Below are positions 35,401-43,466 of a stretch of 64,000 bases of DNA, piece after piece (within the stretch, counting starts at the first letter, position 1; the number at the start of each line of letters is the position of its first letter). The notes beneath the pieces are model-generated. The model saw only the letters and a list, made by a program, of their open reading frames with translations. It had not been told where the DNA came from and ran no database searches. The stretch lies in contig CADEGH010000012.1 in NCBI GenBank assembly GCA_902826835.1, forward strand, positions 50,074 through 114,073, written 5' to 3'. The position numbers and the translations under genes were made by a program. The DNA comes from an uncultured bacterium (GTDB lineage Bacteria; Planctomycetota; GCA-002687715).

Positions 35401-35694
35401 TCCGCGACTCTCGGCGCCCTCACGTCGCAACCCGGCCGAGCCGAAGATCCCGAATCACTCGCCCCTGCTCGCAAGTCAACCCTCGAAGACTTGGGCGCCC
35501 TTCTCGGAGACGATCGGCAACCCGCGGGAGTCCCGGTCCCGAGCCCAGTTCGCGTTCGGTGGGCGCGGTTCCAGGAGGACCCGCGGTTCGCTCACCTCCG
35601 GGATCCCGCGCAGCTCTCGCTGCTGACGGATGCGGAACAAAGGCGGTGGAAGCTCCTGTGGGAAGACGTTCAGCGGCTCCTGTCCGCGCCCTGA
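32461..35694 (+). CDS. Membrane Ser/Thr protein kinase with TPR repeats
   Basis: A 1077-residue protein. After an N-terminal helix region (residues 8-55) of the kind that contacts ECF sigma factors, a Hanks-type kinase spans about 78-350: GRGGMG (87-92), catalytic Lys109, HRDVKPQN (from 209), DFG (229-231) and GTPQYLPPEV. One transmembrane helix lies at about 378-400, followed by a 670-residue extracytoplasmic or periplasmic tail of TPR units (for example NWMGLGQAQSRQGKYSQAGIAFERALEIEPDS). All catalytic residues are intact. It overlaps the ECF sigma gene (ATGA). Confidence 0.92.
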   Translation: MTPPPDSMALEDVIEAFTDACQQGERPSIAAWIERHPAWAADLRELLPTIQLLESRDPPTHSEFLAASHPPSMPGRIGDFRIQRELGRGGMGIVYEAVEEPLGRRVALKVLPALHLASTDARTRFQREAEVISRLDHPGICTVYRAGVEGNAPFISMRCIDGESLARRIENARSANLVPSSPPKIKEVLRVIESVARALHHAHSSGVVHRDVKPQNIMIDRDGRAVLLDFGLARDEAHAASLTRTGAVCGTPQYLPPEVLRGDPTPPSPAADVYSLGVVLFECLALEPPFAGPTLDSLYQAILHRDPIDIRARNGALGSDFQAVLACALEKDPLRRYRTAAHFADDLQSLSLGRPVSVKPPSFLGRGLRWTRREPVKASLAIGLIVISLALTGLAGYLSANLPKIEQARRAATHQRVEAALEAGYLNLSQKGAYSAPHFLLALTEDPECVEALVGVALDQLYRLEPEEALSTLDSRRDLISAHPSVEYLRSTVLRRLNRLAEADEVLVGIPAPVSSLDWFIRGVTELDRGMSGHPAAFSQARDHLQRAVDTSHRARPFYLGALAQSAMYCRDRATADRVSAALLDLWPDRPSSWVWRAIAMQTMDPKIAHDAAAKAMESDPTLDTALQIRAEMNLSLGSPSNAAIWFAELVRRHPGVNWHAANLAHAEASESYRKGDLPRAELLWQKACELGRESSRNWMGLGQAQSRQGKYSQAGIAFERALEIEPDSAYALGGMARVLLNTGDPGRAESLLRKAIDSDPRNANLRDNLAVALARQNRETEALQALRASFQLDPLSPNTWENLRTFLVTTGRLDERLRGAETRAARLPNDAQAQLELGIALLQTHRFADADRALERAILLSPGRAESRYHRAECWLQQGRWSEALLAFREGPSSATAGDSETLPWASRAERCESFLRLYDQFSDKDGDPELPDRPHQLLLILWLAVARGDPGLGQRVLLQVEQTLGEFASREVSEYHELSATLGALTSQPGRAEDPESLAPARKSTLEDLGALLGDDRQPAGVPVPSPVRVRWARFQEDPRFAHLRDPAQLSLLTDAEQRRWKLLWEDVQRLLSAP

Positions 35695-35742
35695 CGATTA
35701 GCGCTAGGGGGCGAGATCCGCGCCGCCTGATATCCTCCCCTC

Positions 35743-36957
35743 GTGCCGCTCCTCCCCCGCCCGTCACGCTCTGGTCGCAGACTCTGCCCACTTCTCATCG
35801 TCGTGGGTGTACTGGGAGTCGCCTGCGACGATTCGGGGCCGCCTGGGAACTCACTGGCCCCCCCTACCCCACGGGTTGCCCCTCTCCTTGAGCGTGCGGT
35901 TTCCGCCCTCGGGGGGCGCGAAGTCCTCGCGGGAGTGCAGACGCTTGAGACCCGCTCGGAACTCCAGGAGAAAGGCCGCGCCCTGAGTGTGCGCGTCCGG
36001 GCGATTCTGCCGAACCACTACCGCCACGATATCTCCATGGGCGACGCCCTGCTCAGCCACGGCACGGATGGCAAAACCGCGTGGGCCATGCTCGATGGGG
36101 TGCAGGTACCCCTGGAGGCCAGCGAGGAACAGAGGCTGCGGGAGCAGATGGCCCTGACCCGGATCTCGCTCCTGGTCAGCCTGACCGATACGGCGGTGGC
36201 TCAGGTCCGCGAACTGTCCCCGTCGGACGGCTGCGAGTGGCTCGAGGTCGAGTTGCCGGCGGAAGATCTGGGGCCGTACCGGCTCGGGTTCGATGCCAAG
36301 ACGCACCTGATGACCCGCGCGAACTGGGAAGCCAAACTCCCCGGGCAAATTCGAAAGAGCACGATTTCCCTCGAGTTTTCCGATCATCGCCCGACTGGCG
36401 GACTCATGGTCCCCTTTCAGGCTTCCTTTGGCATCGGCGACGCGCGAGAAGCGCAGGATCGCACTCGCGAGGTCGTGGTCAACGGCCCCCTCGACGCGGC
36501 CGTGTTTGCGGCCCCACCGGTGGCCTCCGAGGCGCCGATCGTGACTCACGAAGTTTCGGAGGTCCCGGAGGTGGTGCTGGACCCCCTCACCAAGGATGCC
36601 GCCCTGGGCGAGGGCGCGGTAGAGGCCTGGGTCGAGGAACAGCGCTGGACACGCAACGGGCCTACGTGGCAAGAGTGGCAGAACGAGCGGGTGTTGGCGG
36701 TGGGCATTCCGATCATGGCGCCCAAACCGGGCCCGACTACGCAGGCCCGCGACAGTGTGCCCCACTATCGCGTCAGTGGCCGCCGCAAGGTCCTCTCGAC
36801 CGTTGTTCCGAACGCCAAGCGAGCCGATCTCGATTCGGCCGAAGCCCGCCTGCGCGAGCACGCGCGGGCCAACAATTGGAACATCGCGGAACGAGTCCGC
36901 CACGTCGCGTGGAACGAAACCATCACCCAAGTGCAAATTCTCATCCTCGAGCGCTGA
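35743..36957 (+). CDS. Exported lipoprotein of unknown function
   Basis: A 404-residue protein from a GTG at 35743, with a basic N-terminus, hydrophobic core and a lipobox-like VAC (Cys29). The N-terminal half (LLERAVSALGGREVLAGVQTLETRSE, then FDAKTHLMTRANWE) looks like LolA/LppX-fold outer-membrane lipoprotein-sorting relatives. The C-terminal half is unrecognised. It is followed 4 bases later by an SDR gene, possibly the same transcript. Confidence 0.6.
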   Translation: MPLLPRPSRSGRRLCPLLIVVGVLGVACDDSGPPGNSLAPPTPRVAPLLERAVSALGGREVLAGVQTLETRSELQEKGRALSVRVRAILPNHYRHDISMGDALLSHGTDGKTAWAMLDGVQVPLEASEEQRLREQMALTRISLLVSLTDTAVAQVRELSPSDGCEWLEVELPAEDLGPYRLGFDAKTHLMTRANWEAKLPGQIRKSTISLEFSDHRPTGGLMVPFQASFGIGDAREAQDRTREVVVNGPLDAAVFAAPPVASEAPIVTHEVSEVPEVVLDPLTKDAALGEGAVEAWVEEQRWTRNGPTWQEWQNERVLAVGIPIMAPKPGPTTQARDSVPHYRVSGRRKVLSTVVPNAKRADLDSAEARLREHARANNWNIAERVRHVAWNETITQVQILILER

Positions 36958-36961
36958 GCCT

Positions 36962-37747
36962 ATGAAACTGCGGGACAAAGTCGCCATCATCGCCGGCGGA
37001 TGTTCGTCATTCGGCAGAGCTATCGCCCTGCGATTCGCGGCCGAGGGTGCACGAGTCGTAATCGCCGACCAAGACGTCGAATCCGGAAACCGGATGGTCG
37101 AGAGCATCCAGGAGACTCGAGGGGAGGCCACGTTCTCCACCGTGGACGTCACCGACGAAGCCGCCATCCAAGCGATGGTGGGCGATGCCATCGTGGCTTA
37201 CGGCTCGATTCACATTCTCGTCAACGCCACGTCCTATCGCTGCGAGGGAGACGCCCTGACCATCTCGCTCGAGGACTGGCAAAAGAGCCACGCGATCAAC
37301 CTCGAGAGTTCCTGGCTCTGTGCCCGCTATTGCGCACCCTTCCTCAAGACGGCAGGGGGCGGATCGATCATCCACCTCTCGAGCACCCATGCCCTGCGCA
37401 CCATGCCGCGTCAATTCGCCTATGCGGTGTCCAAGGGGGGACTGCTCGCGCTCAGCCGCTCCTTGGCGATCGACTACGGCCCCCATCAGATTCGATCCAA
37501 CGTAATCGTCCCCGGGTACATCCAAAGCGATCACACCGAGCGCAAGCTGCAATCCTCGTCGGATCCCGAGGCGAATTTCCGGCGCATTCTCGCCGCCCAC
37601 CCGCTCGGACGAGTAGGGGTTCCCGAGGACGTAGCCAAGGCGGCGGTATTTCTGGCCGGGGATGACGCAAGTTTCATCACCGGCTCCGTCCTCACCGTCG
37701 ATGGCGGCCGTTCCGCCGTGATCCAAGAGCTGACCGATTGGCGCTGA
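36962..37747 (+). CDS. Short-chain dehydrogenase/reductase
   Basis: A 261-residue classical SDR starting at the ATG at 36962, 4 bases after the lipoprotein stop. The cofactor loop reads GGCSSFG (12-18) rather than TGxxxGxG, and NATS (88-91) replaces NNAG, but the catalytic Ser140/141, Tyr154 and Lys158 (YAVSK) are present, as is the C-terminal SFITGSVLTVDGG. It probably oxidises or reduces a sugar or lipid alcohol with NAD(P). The substrate is unknown. It ends head-on against the glycosyltransferase gene with no gap. Confidence 0.88.
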   Translation: MKLRDKVAIIAGGCSSFGRAIALRFAAEGARVVIADQDVESGNRMVESIQETRGEATFSTVDVTDEAAIQAMVGDAIVAYGSIHILVNATSYRCEGDALTISLEDWQKSHAINLESSWLCARYCAPFLKTAGGGSIIHLSSTHALRTMPRQFAYAVSKGGLLALSRSLAIDYGPHQIRSNVIVPGYIQSDHTERKLQSSSDPEANFRRILAAHPLGRVGVPEDVAKAAVFLAGDDASFITGSVLTVDGGRSAVIQELTDWR

Positions 37748-39271
37748 TCAGCGCGGCGGATCGTAGCGGGCCGCAATCAAATTTCCGTGCCGCTTCCCGA
37801 CCATCGTCTGCGTCCAGCCGCTCTTCCGGGCGTAGCCGGCGATGTAAGTGATGATTCCGGGGTCGTAATCGCGGCTCACCACCATGAAGGTGCGGCCGGC
37901 GGCGATCGATTCGTCGACCAATTGCACCATGCGATCGTCAGCCTCGTCGTTGGAAAAGGCCTGGGGTAGAGCCAGGACTTCGGTGCCCTCCGGCACGGGA
38001 TAAAGCGAGAACACCGAGTTCAAATAAGCGCTCTTTTCGGGGTCTCCCCACCACTCGGAGGACTTGGCTTCGATCAACCCCGAGTGGATGAGCAGCTTCA
38101 AGGGCCCGACTTCTTTGGTGGTGGCTCGGACCGCGACGGCCGCGGACTTCCAATCGTTCACATGGTGGCGCCCCTGTGAATAGGCGGCGATCGCGAGGCT
38201 GACGTAGAGGGCCAGTGCTCCCAAGCGGAAGGCGGGGCGCGACAACTGGCGCAGCCCGATCGCGACCAAAATGGCGTATCCCGGAATGAAGTAGCAGAAG
38301 TAGCGGGGAATCAGCAGCTTGGTGGGAGTGAGCTTGGAGATCGAGAAGATCAGGAGCGGAGGAAGCACCGCCCAGGTCGCGAGCAACGCCATGCGCAAGC
38401 GGTCGGGAGCGGGGGCACTCGGATCGCGACGGCGGCTCAGGACTGCCCATACGAGCAAGATCAGCACGGAGCCGAAAGTCGTGACCATCGGCAGGGAGAC
38501 TTTGACCCACTCCTCCACGAAGGGATCAGGCGCCACGACCAGACTGCTCTTGCGGGCGTTCAGAGCCAAGAAGTACGGGACACTCGGAGCCAGGGCGGCG
38601 GCCAACGCGAGTCCGGCCAAGCCCAATTTCGCCCACGGCAAACGTCGATGCCGCACCAGTGATTCCACCGCGATGCCCGCGTGGATCAAGTACGACAACG
38701 CCAGGACGAAGTGGGTATGGAAAACACAGCTCGCGAGGACACCGTACAGCAGGGCGTCCCGCTTGCGTCCCTCCTCGAGGAGGCGGATCAAAAAGAAGGT
38801 CGAGCTGGCGAAAAAGAACAGCCCCAAGGCGTACGTACGGGCGTTGCGCGCTTCGAACTGGACGATGTTGTTCCCCGCGAAGAATACGATGGCGTAGAGA
38901 GCAGTGTCCACATCCATCCAGCGGCGCGCGATGCGAAACACGAACCCGGCGGCTCCGAGCATCGCCAAGAGCGACGGCAACCGGAGCGAGAGCTCGCTCG
39001 GCCCGAGGAGATCCACGAACTTCTGGACGATGATGTAGTAGAACGGGTTGCCCCCGGAAAACTCCGCGCTGCGGTGGAGCATTTCCGACCAACCGTCCTT
39101 CACCATCCAGTAGGTCACACACTCGTCCAGCCACAGACTTGAATGGACGGGCCGCCACCAGATTCGCCAGATCACGGCCGCGAAGGCCAAAAGTGCGCCC
39201 GCACGCAGGAACCAGTGGCCACGGAGAGGCGAAGAGGTCGGCAAGCTGGATTCCATGGAGTCTCTCTTCAT
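37748..39271 (-). CDS. Polytopic glycosyltransferase (GT39/ArnT-like)
   Basis: A 507-residue membrane protein with about ten hydrophobic segments. Near the N-terminus is SSLWLDECVTYWMV, where the Asp-Glu pair matches the catalytic acidic motif of the first periplasmic loop in PMT/ArnT enzymes, followed by SGGNPFYY. Such enzymes use polyprenyl-phosphate sugars to modify proteins or lipids at the outer face of the membrane. The C-terminal 130 residues are a soluble domain. Start could also be the second ATG five codons later. The divergent GT2 gene may make the polyprenyl-phosphate donor. Confidence 0.8.
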   Translation of the reverse strand: MKRDSMESSLPTSSPLRGHWFLRAGALLAFAAVIWRIWWRPVHSSLWLDECVTYWMVKDGWSEMLHRSAEFSGGNPFYYIIVQKFVDLLGPSELSLRLPSLLAMLGAAGFVFRIARRWMDVDTALYAIVFFAGNNIVQFEARNARTYALGLFFFASSTFFLIRLLEEGRKRDALLYGVLASCVFHTHFVLALSYLIHAGIAVESLVRHRRLPWAKLGLAGLALAAALAPSVPYFLALNARKSSLVVAPDPFVEEWVKVSLPMVTTFGSVLILLVWAVLSRRRDPSAPAPDRLRMALLATWAVLPPLLIFSISKLTPTKLLIPRYFCYFIPGYAILVAIGLRQLSRPAFRLGALALYVSLAIAAYSQGRHHVNDWKSAAVAVRATTKEVGPLKLLIHSGLIEAKSSEWWGDPEKSAYLNSVFSLYPVPEGTEVLALPQAFSNDEADDRMVQLVDESIAAGRTFMVVSRDYDPGIITYIAGYARKSGWTQTMVGKRHGNLIAARYDPPR

Positions 39272-39464
39272 CGGTCGACTCGTGAGATTAGCTTGCTCTT
39301 CCTCGCCATTCCCAAAGCAGCCTTCGGCGGCGGCTTTGCGGAGCTGAATTCACGACGGCCGGAGATAGACTCTCTCACTGCGCTCAGCCTCGAGGGACGA
39401 TCCTGGAACGATCGTCGCTCCCGAGTTTGTTCCCGAAAGGGAGCGCCGCCCGGAAACCGCCCCG

Positions 39465-40235
39465 ATGCTCAACGGCTTGAAGCTCTGCGTCGTCATGCCC
39501 GGCTACAACGCCGAAAAGACGGTCAAGCAGACCTACGACGAGATCCCCCGGGATCTCGTCGACGACGTCATCCTCGTCGACGACGGATCGAAGGACCGCA
39601 CCGCCGAGGTTTCGCGGGGGCTCGGCGTCCACACCTTGGTCCACCCAAGAAATCGTGGGTACGGCGGCAACCAGAAGACCTGCTACCGCGAAGCGCTGCG
39701 GCGGGGCGCGGATGTGGTGATCATGCTCCATCCGGACTACCAGTACACACCCAAACTGATCCCGGCGTTGGCCGCTTGCATCTCCTCCGGGCTCTACGAC
39801 GTAGCCCTCGGTTCCCGCATCCTGGGGCGCGGGGCGCTCGAGGGCGGCATGCCCTTCTACAAGTTCGTCTTCAACCGATGCCTGACGCTCGGGCAAAACC
39901 TCCTCCTCGGCCAGCGCCTTTCCGAATACCACACCGGTTACCGGGCGTTTTCCCGCCGGCTCCTGCTCGAACTTCCCCTCGAAGAGAACGACGACGACTT
40001 CATCTTCGATAATCAAATGCTCGTCCAGGCGGTCGCGTTCGGCTACCAGATCGCGGAGGTGACCTGCCCCACCCGGTACACCGCCGAGTCCTCCTCCATC
40101 AACTTTCGGCGCAGTTGCAAGTACGGGCTGGGAGTCATCGGTTGCTCGCTCAGCTACCGGCTCTCGCGTATGGGCCTCGCCAAGCCGCGCATTCTGGCCA
40201 AGGATGGCCGGCGGATCGATCTCGGTTCGGCATGA
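39465..40235 (+). CDS. Family 2 glycosyltransferase (dolichyl/polyprenyl-phosphate mannose synthase-like)
   Basis: A 256-residue cytoplasmic GT-A enzyme with LCVVMPGYNAEKT, VDDGS (38-42), and the second metal-binding motif region MLHPDYQY. The stretch SEYHTGYRAFSRRLL is typical of family 2 enzymes that transfer a sugar to polyprenyl phosphate. There is no membrane anchor. It overlaps the methyltransferase gene (ATGA) and lies opposite a GT39-like membrane enzyme that could use its product. The sugar is unknown. Confidence 0.88.
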   Translation: MLNGLKLCVVMPGYNAEKTVKQTYDEIPRDLVDDVILVDDGSKDRTAEVSRGLGVHTLVHPRNRGYGGNQKTCYREALRRGADVVIMLHPDYQYTPKLIPALAACISSGLYDVALGSRILGRGALEGGMPFYKFVFNRCLTLGQNLLLGQRLSEYHTGYRAFSRRLLLELPLEENDDDFIFDNQMLVQAVAFGYQIAEVTCPTRYTAESSSINFRRSCKYGLGVIGCSLSYRLSRMGLAKPRILAKDGRRIDLGSA

Positions 40236-41149
40236 GCACCCTCTGTCCGAATTGCCAATTGTCGCTGGCCGTGCGCTTCGCCGCCGTCACGGATCCCGAG
40301 ACCCTCGAGACGTTCTCTATTCTCACTTGCAAGGAGTGCGGGTTGGGTCGAACCGATCCCTTTCCTGCCGACCTTTCCCCCTACTACGGCCCAACTTACC
40401 ATGGTGAGCGCCACGGAACGACGGCCGGCCTTTGTGCCCGCCGCCGGGTCCGTCGCCTGCTCGCGTGCACTGGCGGGGCAACTGGTCGGCTCTTGGACGT
40501 GGGCTGTGGCGACGGGACTTTTCTATTGGCGGCTCACGCCCGCGGCTTTGCGATCGCGGGAACGGAAATGAACCCCGTCCGCGCCAAGGCCGCAGGTATC
40601 GATGTCGTCACCGAGGTCGCCGATGCCGCTCGATTCGGCCCCTTCGATGCCATCACCCTTTGGCATGTCTTCGAGCACCTGAGGGATCCCGCCCTCACCC
40701 TTCGCATTCTGTTCGATCTGTTGGCTCCGGGGGGTCGGTTGATCCTCGCCGTCCCACGCTTCGACAGCGCCCAGGCCCGCACCACCGGTCGGCACTGGCT
40801 TCATCTGGATGTCCCCCGCCATCTTTGGCACTTCTCCGAGCTCTCCCTCCGCCGCATGCTCGAGGCGAGGGGGTTTGTCGTGGAGCGCCGTTTCGGTCAC
40901 GAATGGGAGTACGACCTGTTCGGCTGGGCGCAGAGTTGGGTGAACTCCCGATTGTCCGGGAAAAACCAGTTCTTTCGAATGATCACCAAGAAGTCGGGCC
41001 CGCTCTCACCCTTGGGAAGACTCGCCCACTTGGCACTCGGGACGGCGGCGTGCGCGGCGGCACTGCCCCTCGTGGCGGTCGAGGTGATACTCGGACAAGG
41101 GGGCACCTTGGTGCTCGCGGCCTCGAAAACCACGACGAGCGAAGGGTAG
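40232..41149 (+). CDS. SAM-dependent methyltransferase with zinc-ribbon N-terminus
   Basis: A 305-residue protein from the ATG overlapping the GT2 stop. Cys5/Cys8 and Cys33/Cys36 form a zinc-ribbon-like N-terminus. The SAM-binding DVGCGDGTF starts at residue 89, and ITLWHVFEHL and LLAPGGRLILAVP follow, giving a class I methyltransferase like those that modify sugars in polysaccharide clusters. A hydrophobic stretch near the C-terminus (LGTAACAAALPLVAVEV) may bind the membrane. Substrate unknown, probably a glycolipid or sugar linked to the upstream gene. Confidence 0.87.
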   Translation: MSTLCPNCQLSLAVRFAAVTDPETLETFSILTCKECGLGRTDPFPADLSPYYGPTYHGERHGTTAGLCARRRVRRLLACTGGATGRLLDVGCGDGTFLLAAHARGFAIAGTEMNPVRAKAAGIDVVTEVADAARFGPFDAITLWHVFEHLRDPALTLRILFDLLAPGGRLILAVPRFDSAQARTTGRHWLHLDVPRHLWHFSELSLRRMLEARGFVVERRFGHEWEYDLFGWAQSWVNSRLSGKNQFFRMITKKSGPLSPLGRLAHLALGTAACAAALPLVAVEVILGQGGTLVLAASKTTTSEG

Positions 41150-41267
41150 CCAGCCCGATTCGACTTTTGGTACGCTCCCTGGGAGGGGTAGCTCTGGAAC
41201 GCCGCCCCCCCCGAGCCCTTGCCACAGCGGGGTTCGGCGAAGGACCCCTTTTTCTCGAGCCCCTGCC

Positions 41268-42848
41268 ATGAAACACTGCTTTCTTGCTCTGACGTTCAGT
41301 CTCGGTGTCGGCCTACTGCCGGCCCAGCTCAGCCTCACGACCACCCTCCTCGGTGGTAACGGCCAGAACGGAGCCATGTTCGACATCACGAACATCTCCG
41401 GAAATCCGGTCACCATAACCAGCTTCGACCAGAGCTTCTTCACGGCGGGCACGAGCGCCCTCTTCGAGATCTGGTTCGTCACCACCGGCACCAGCTATGT
41501 GGGCTTCGAGAACAACGCGGCGGGCTGGACGATGGCCGGCTCCACTCCCAATTTGGCGCACCCTACCGTTTTGACGGCCGTACCGGTTCCCATCGCCGTG
41601 AACGTCACGATTCCCCCGGGGGCAACGCAGGGTTTCTACTGCACGTCTAGCAACGGCACGATCGCGTACACCAACGGCACCGTGGTCGGCAACGTCTTCG
41701 CCTCGGATGCATTCATTCAATTCCGCGAAGGCGTGGGTAAGGCCTATCCGTTTGGTGGCTCATTCACCCCCCGCGTTTGGAACGGCATCATCAATTACCA
41801 AGCAGGTGGAACGGTGGTTCCCCTCTTTCAAGTCAATCAATTGAATTCCAGCTTGGACGTGAACGGGACCCAGGGATCTGCATTCGGCAAAGCCAGGACT
41901 CAGGTCTGCACGGGTGCCACCGTGACTTTCAACAGCATAGGCCTGTTGGGACAAGCCTGGGAGGCCGTTCTCAGCCCGGCGTCGACGATCAGTGCGACCA
42001 CGCCTGGTTCCGCGGTTACCCCCGCGGGACAGATCGTCAATCTCGACTTGACCCAGCCGATCATCTTCCTGAACGGCGGTCCGGTTCTCGTGCTCCTGCC
42101 TTATCCGGGCAATTTCGCCGCGCCCGTCAACGCGGGGCCGGTGGCTCAGACCATCTCCGCAATGCAGATCATGCTCGACCCCTCGTCTCCCGACTTCTAC
42201 ACGTTGAGCCAGTCGCTCCAATTAGACATCACGGGTGCCGCGATCCCCGCCGGACCGATCGCTGGGCCAACCTTGGACGACAGCGAAGTCGCCATCAATG
42301 TCGGCTGCGTCAGCGTCTTCGGGACGGCTTACTCCCAGATCTTCATCGAGTCCAATGGGCGCATCATGTTCGGAGTCGGCAACACCGGATTCGGACCCAG
42401 CGCCGCGCTCATCCAGTCGCAGTCTCCGTCCTGTGGAGTGTGGACCGACTTCAATCCGGCCAACGGAGGCACCATCACCGCCACGCAGCCGACTCCCGGT
42501 GTCCTCGATGTCGCCTACGCCAACCTCGCCTATTTCACGATTGCGGCACCCAGCACTTTCAACCTGATCTTCGACACCAACACCAACGTCTTTAGCATCA
42601 CGGGCCTCAACACCATTGGGCTCGGAGGCGGAGCGATGCTCATCGGGCTCTCGGGGGGCAACGCCGTTGGCGCCACGGATGCCGGCCAAGCCATGTTCTC
42701 ACCCGGCGGACTCCCCAATGTCGGGATCACAAGCAATGCCACCGACATGATCTACATGCTCGGCACGCAGGGAACGGTGACGACGGGAATTACCCGCATC
42801 GATTTCACTCCCAACGCCTTCGGCAATTACGACTGGGCCACTCTCTGA
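41268..42848 (+). CDS. Secreted beta-rich protein of unknown function
   Basis: A 526-residue protein with signal peptide MKHCFLALTFSLGVGLLPAQ. It is poor in charged residues and rich in Gly, Thr, Ser and Asn, as in many planctomycete surface proteins. The C-terminal half contains DDSEVAINVGCVSVFGTAYSQ, then SNGRIMFGVGNTGFG and GVWTDFNP, a nidogen-like or beta-propeller-like pattern seen in cell-surface proteins. I cannot assign a family with confidence. It is monocistronic, 119 bases after the methyltransferase gene. Confidence 0.65.
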   Translation: MKHCFLALTFSLGVGLLPAQLSLTTTLLGGNGQNGAMFDITNISGNPVTITSFDQSFFTAGTSALFEIWFVTTGTSYVGFENNAAGWTMAGSTPNLAHPTVLTAVPVPIAVNVTIPPGATQGFYCTSSNGTIAYTNGTVVGNVFASDAFIQFREGVGKAYPFGGSFTPRVWNGIINYQAGGTVVPLFQVNQLNSSLDVNGTQGSAFGKARTQVCTGATVTFNSIGLLGQAWEAVLSPASTISATTPGSAVTPAGQIVNLDLTQPIIFLNGGPVLVLLPYPGNFAAPVNAGPVAQTISAMQIMLDPSSPDFYTLSQSLQLDITGAAIPAGPIAGPTLDDSEVAINVGCVSVFGTAYSQIFIESNGRIMFGVGNTGFGPSAALIQSQSPSCGVWTDFNPANGGTITATQPTPGVLDVAYANLAYFTIAAPSTFNLIFDTNTNVFSITGLNTIGLGGGAMLIGLSGGNAVGATDAGQAMFSPGGLPNVGITSNATDMIYMLGTQGTVTTGITRIDFTPNAFGNYDWATL

Positions 42849-43099
42849 TCAGACGCGACCGAGAGCTGTCGTAGCGGGAAGCTCGACCCCAGCACTCGAA
42901 CGGCAGGGTAGGCGAGTGTGGAACTCTACGCCGGCCCGCCCTGCCATCCGGTCCAGGGACGACGTTCGGTTTCACTCGCAACCCATCCTCGGAGCCGACC
43001 GCTGGTTGCCGGGCACTATGTCGTCGAGAATACACCTCGAGACTGATCGATTGCCTCGCCCACGTTGCGGCCTATTCGCGCGGATCGGGCCTTACGAAC

Positions 43100-43456
43100 T
43101 TAGCCCCGGACCATGGTCTTGAATCCGCCATAGGCCATGCGGGCCGGATCAAACGGCATCTTCCTGTTCGCCATCTTGGCCAGGCGTTTGTCCGCCATCA
43201 CGAGCTTGTTCACCCGATCCCGGTGCGCCCGGGACTTGTAGGCAATCCACGAGAAGATCACCACTTCGTTCGATTGCGACTTGGTGAGTTCGGGGAACGG
43301 GAGACCGAATGGAACCGCCATGTCCTCGCCCACACACTCCTGGTAGGCGACCGCTCCGAGGTCCATCCAAACTTTCGCGCCCAACCGGGCCATCTTCTGG
43401 TAAGCCTTCAATTTCTTCTTGGGGACGACGAGCACAAAACCATCGACATATTTCAT
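43100..43456 (-). CDS. DUF1428 family protein
   Basis: A 118-residue protein beginning MKYVDGFVLVVPKKKLKAYQ and containing VVIFSWIAYKSRAHRD and MPFDPARMAYGGFK, the pattern of DUF1428 (YbaA-like dimeric ferredoxin-fold proteins). The role of this family is unknown. It is the last gene of the minus-strand run that begins at 51298, 10 bases after the membrane protein gene. Confidence 0.85.
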   Translation of the reverse strand: MKYVDGFVLVVPKKKLKAYQKMARLGAKVWMDLGAVAYQECVGEDMAVPFGLPFPELTKSQSNEVVIFSWIAYKSRAHRDRVNKLVMADKRLAKMANRKMPFDPARMAYGGFKTMVRG

Positions 43457-43466
43457 GCTCCCAAGC

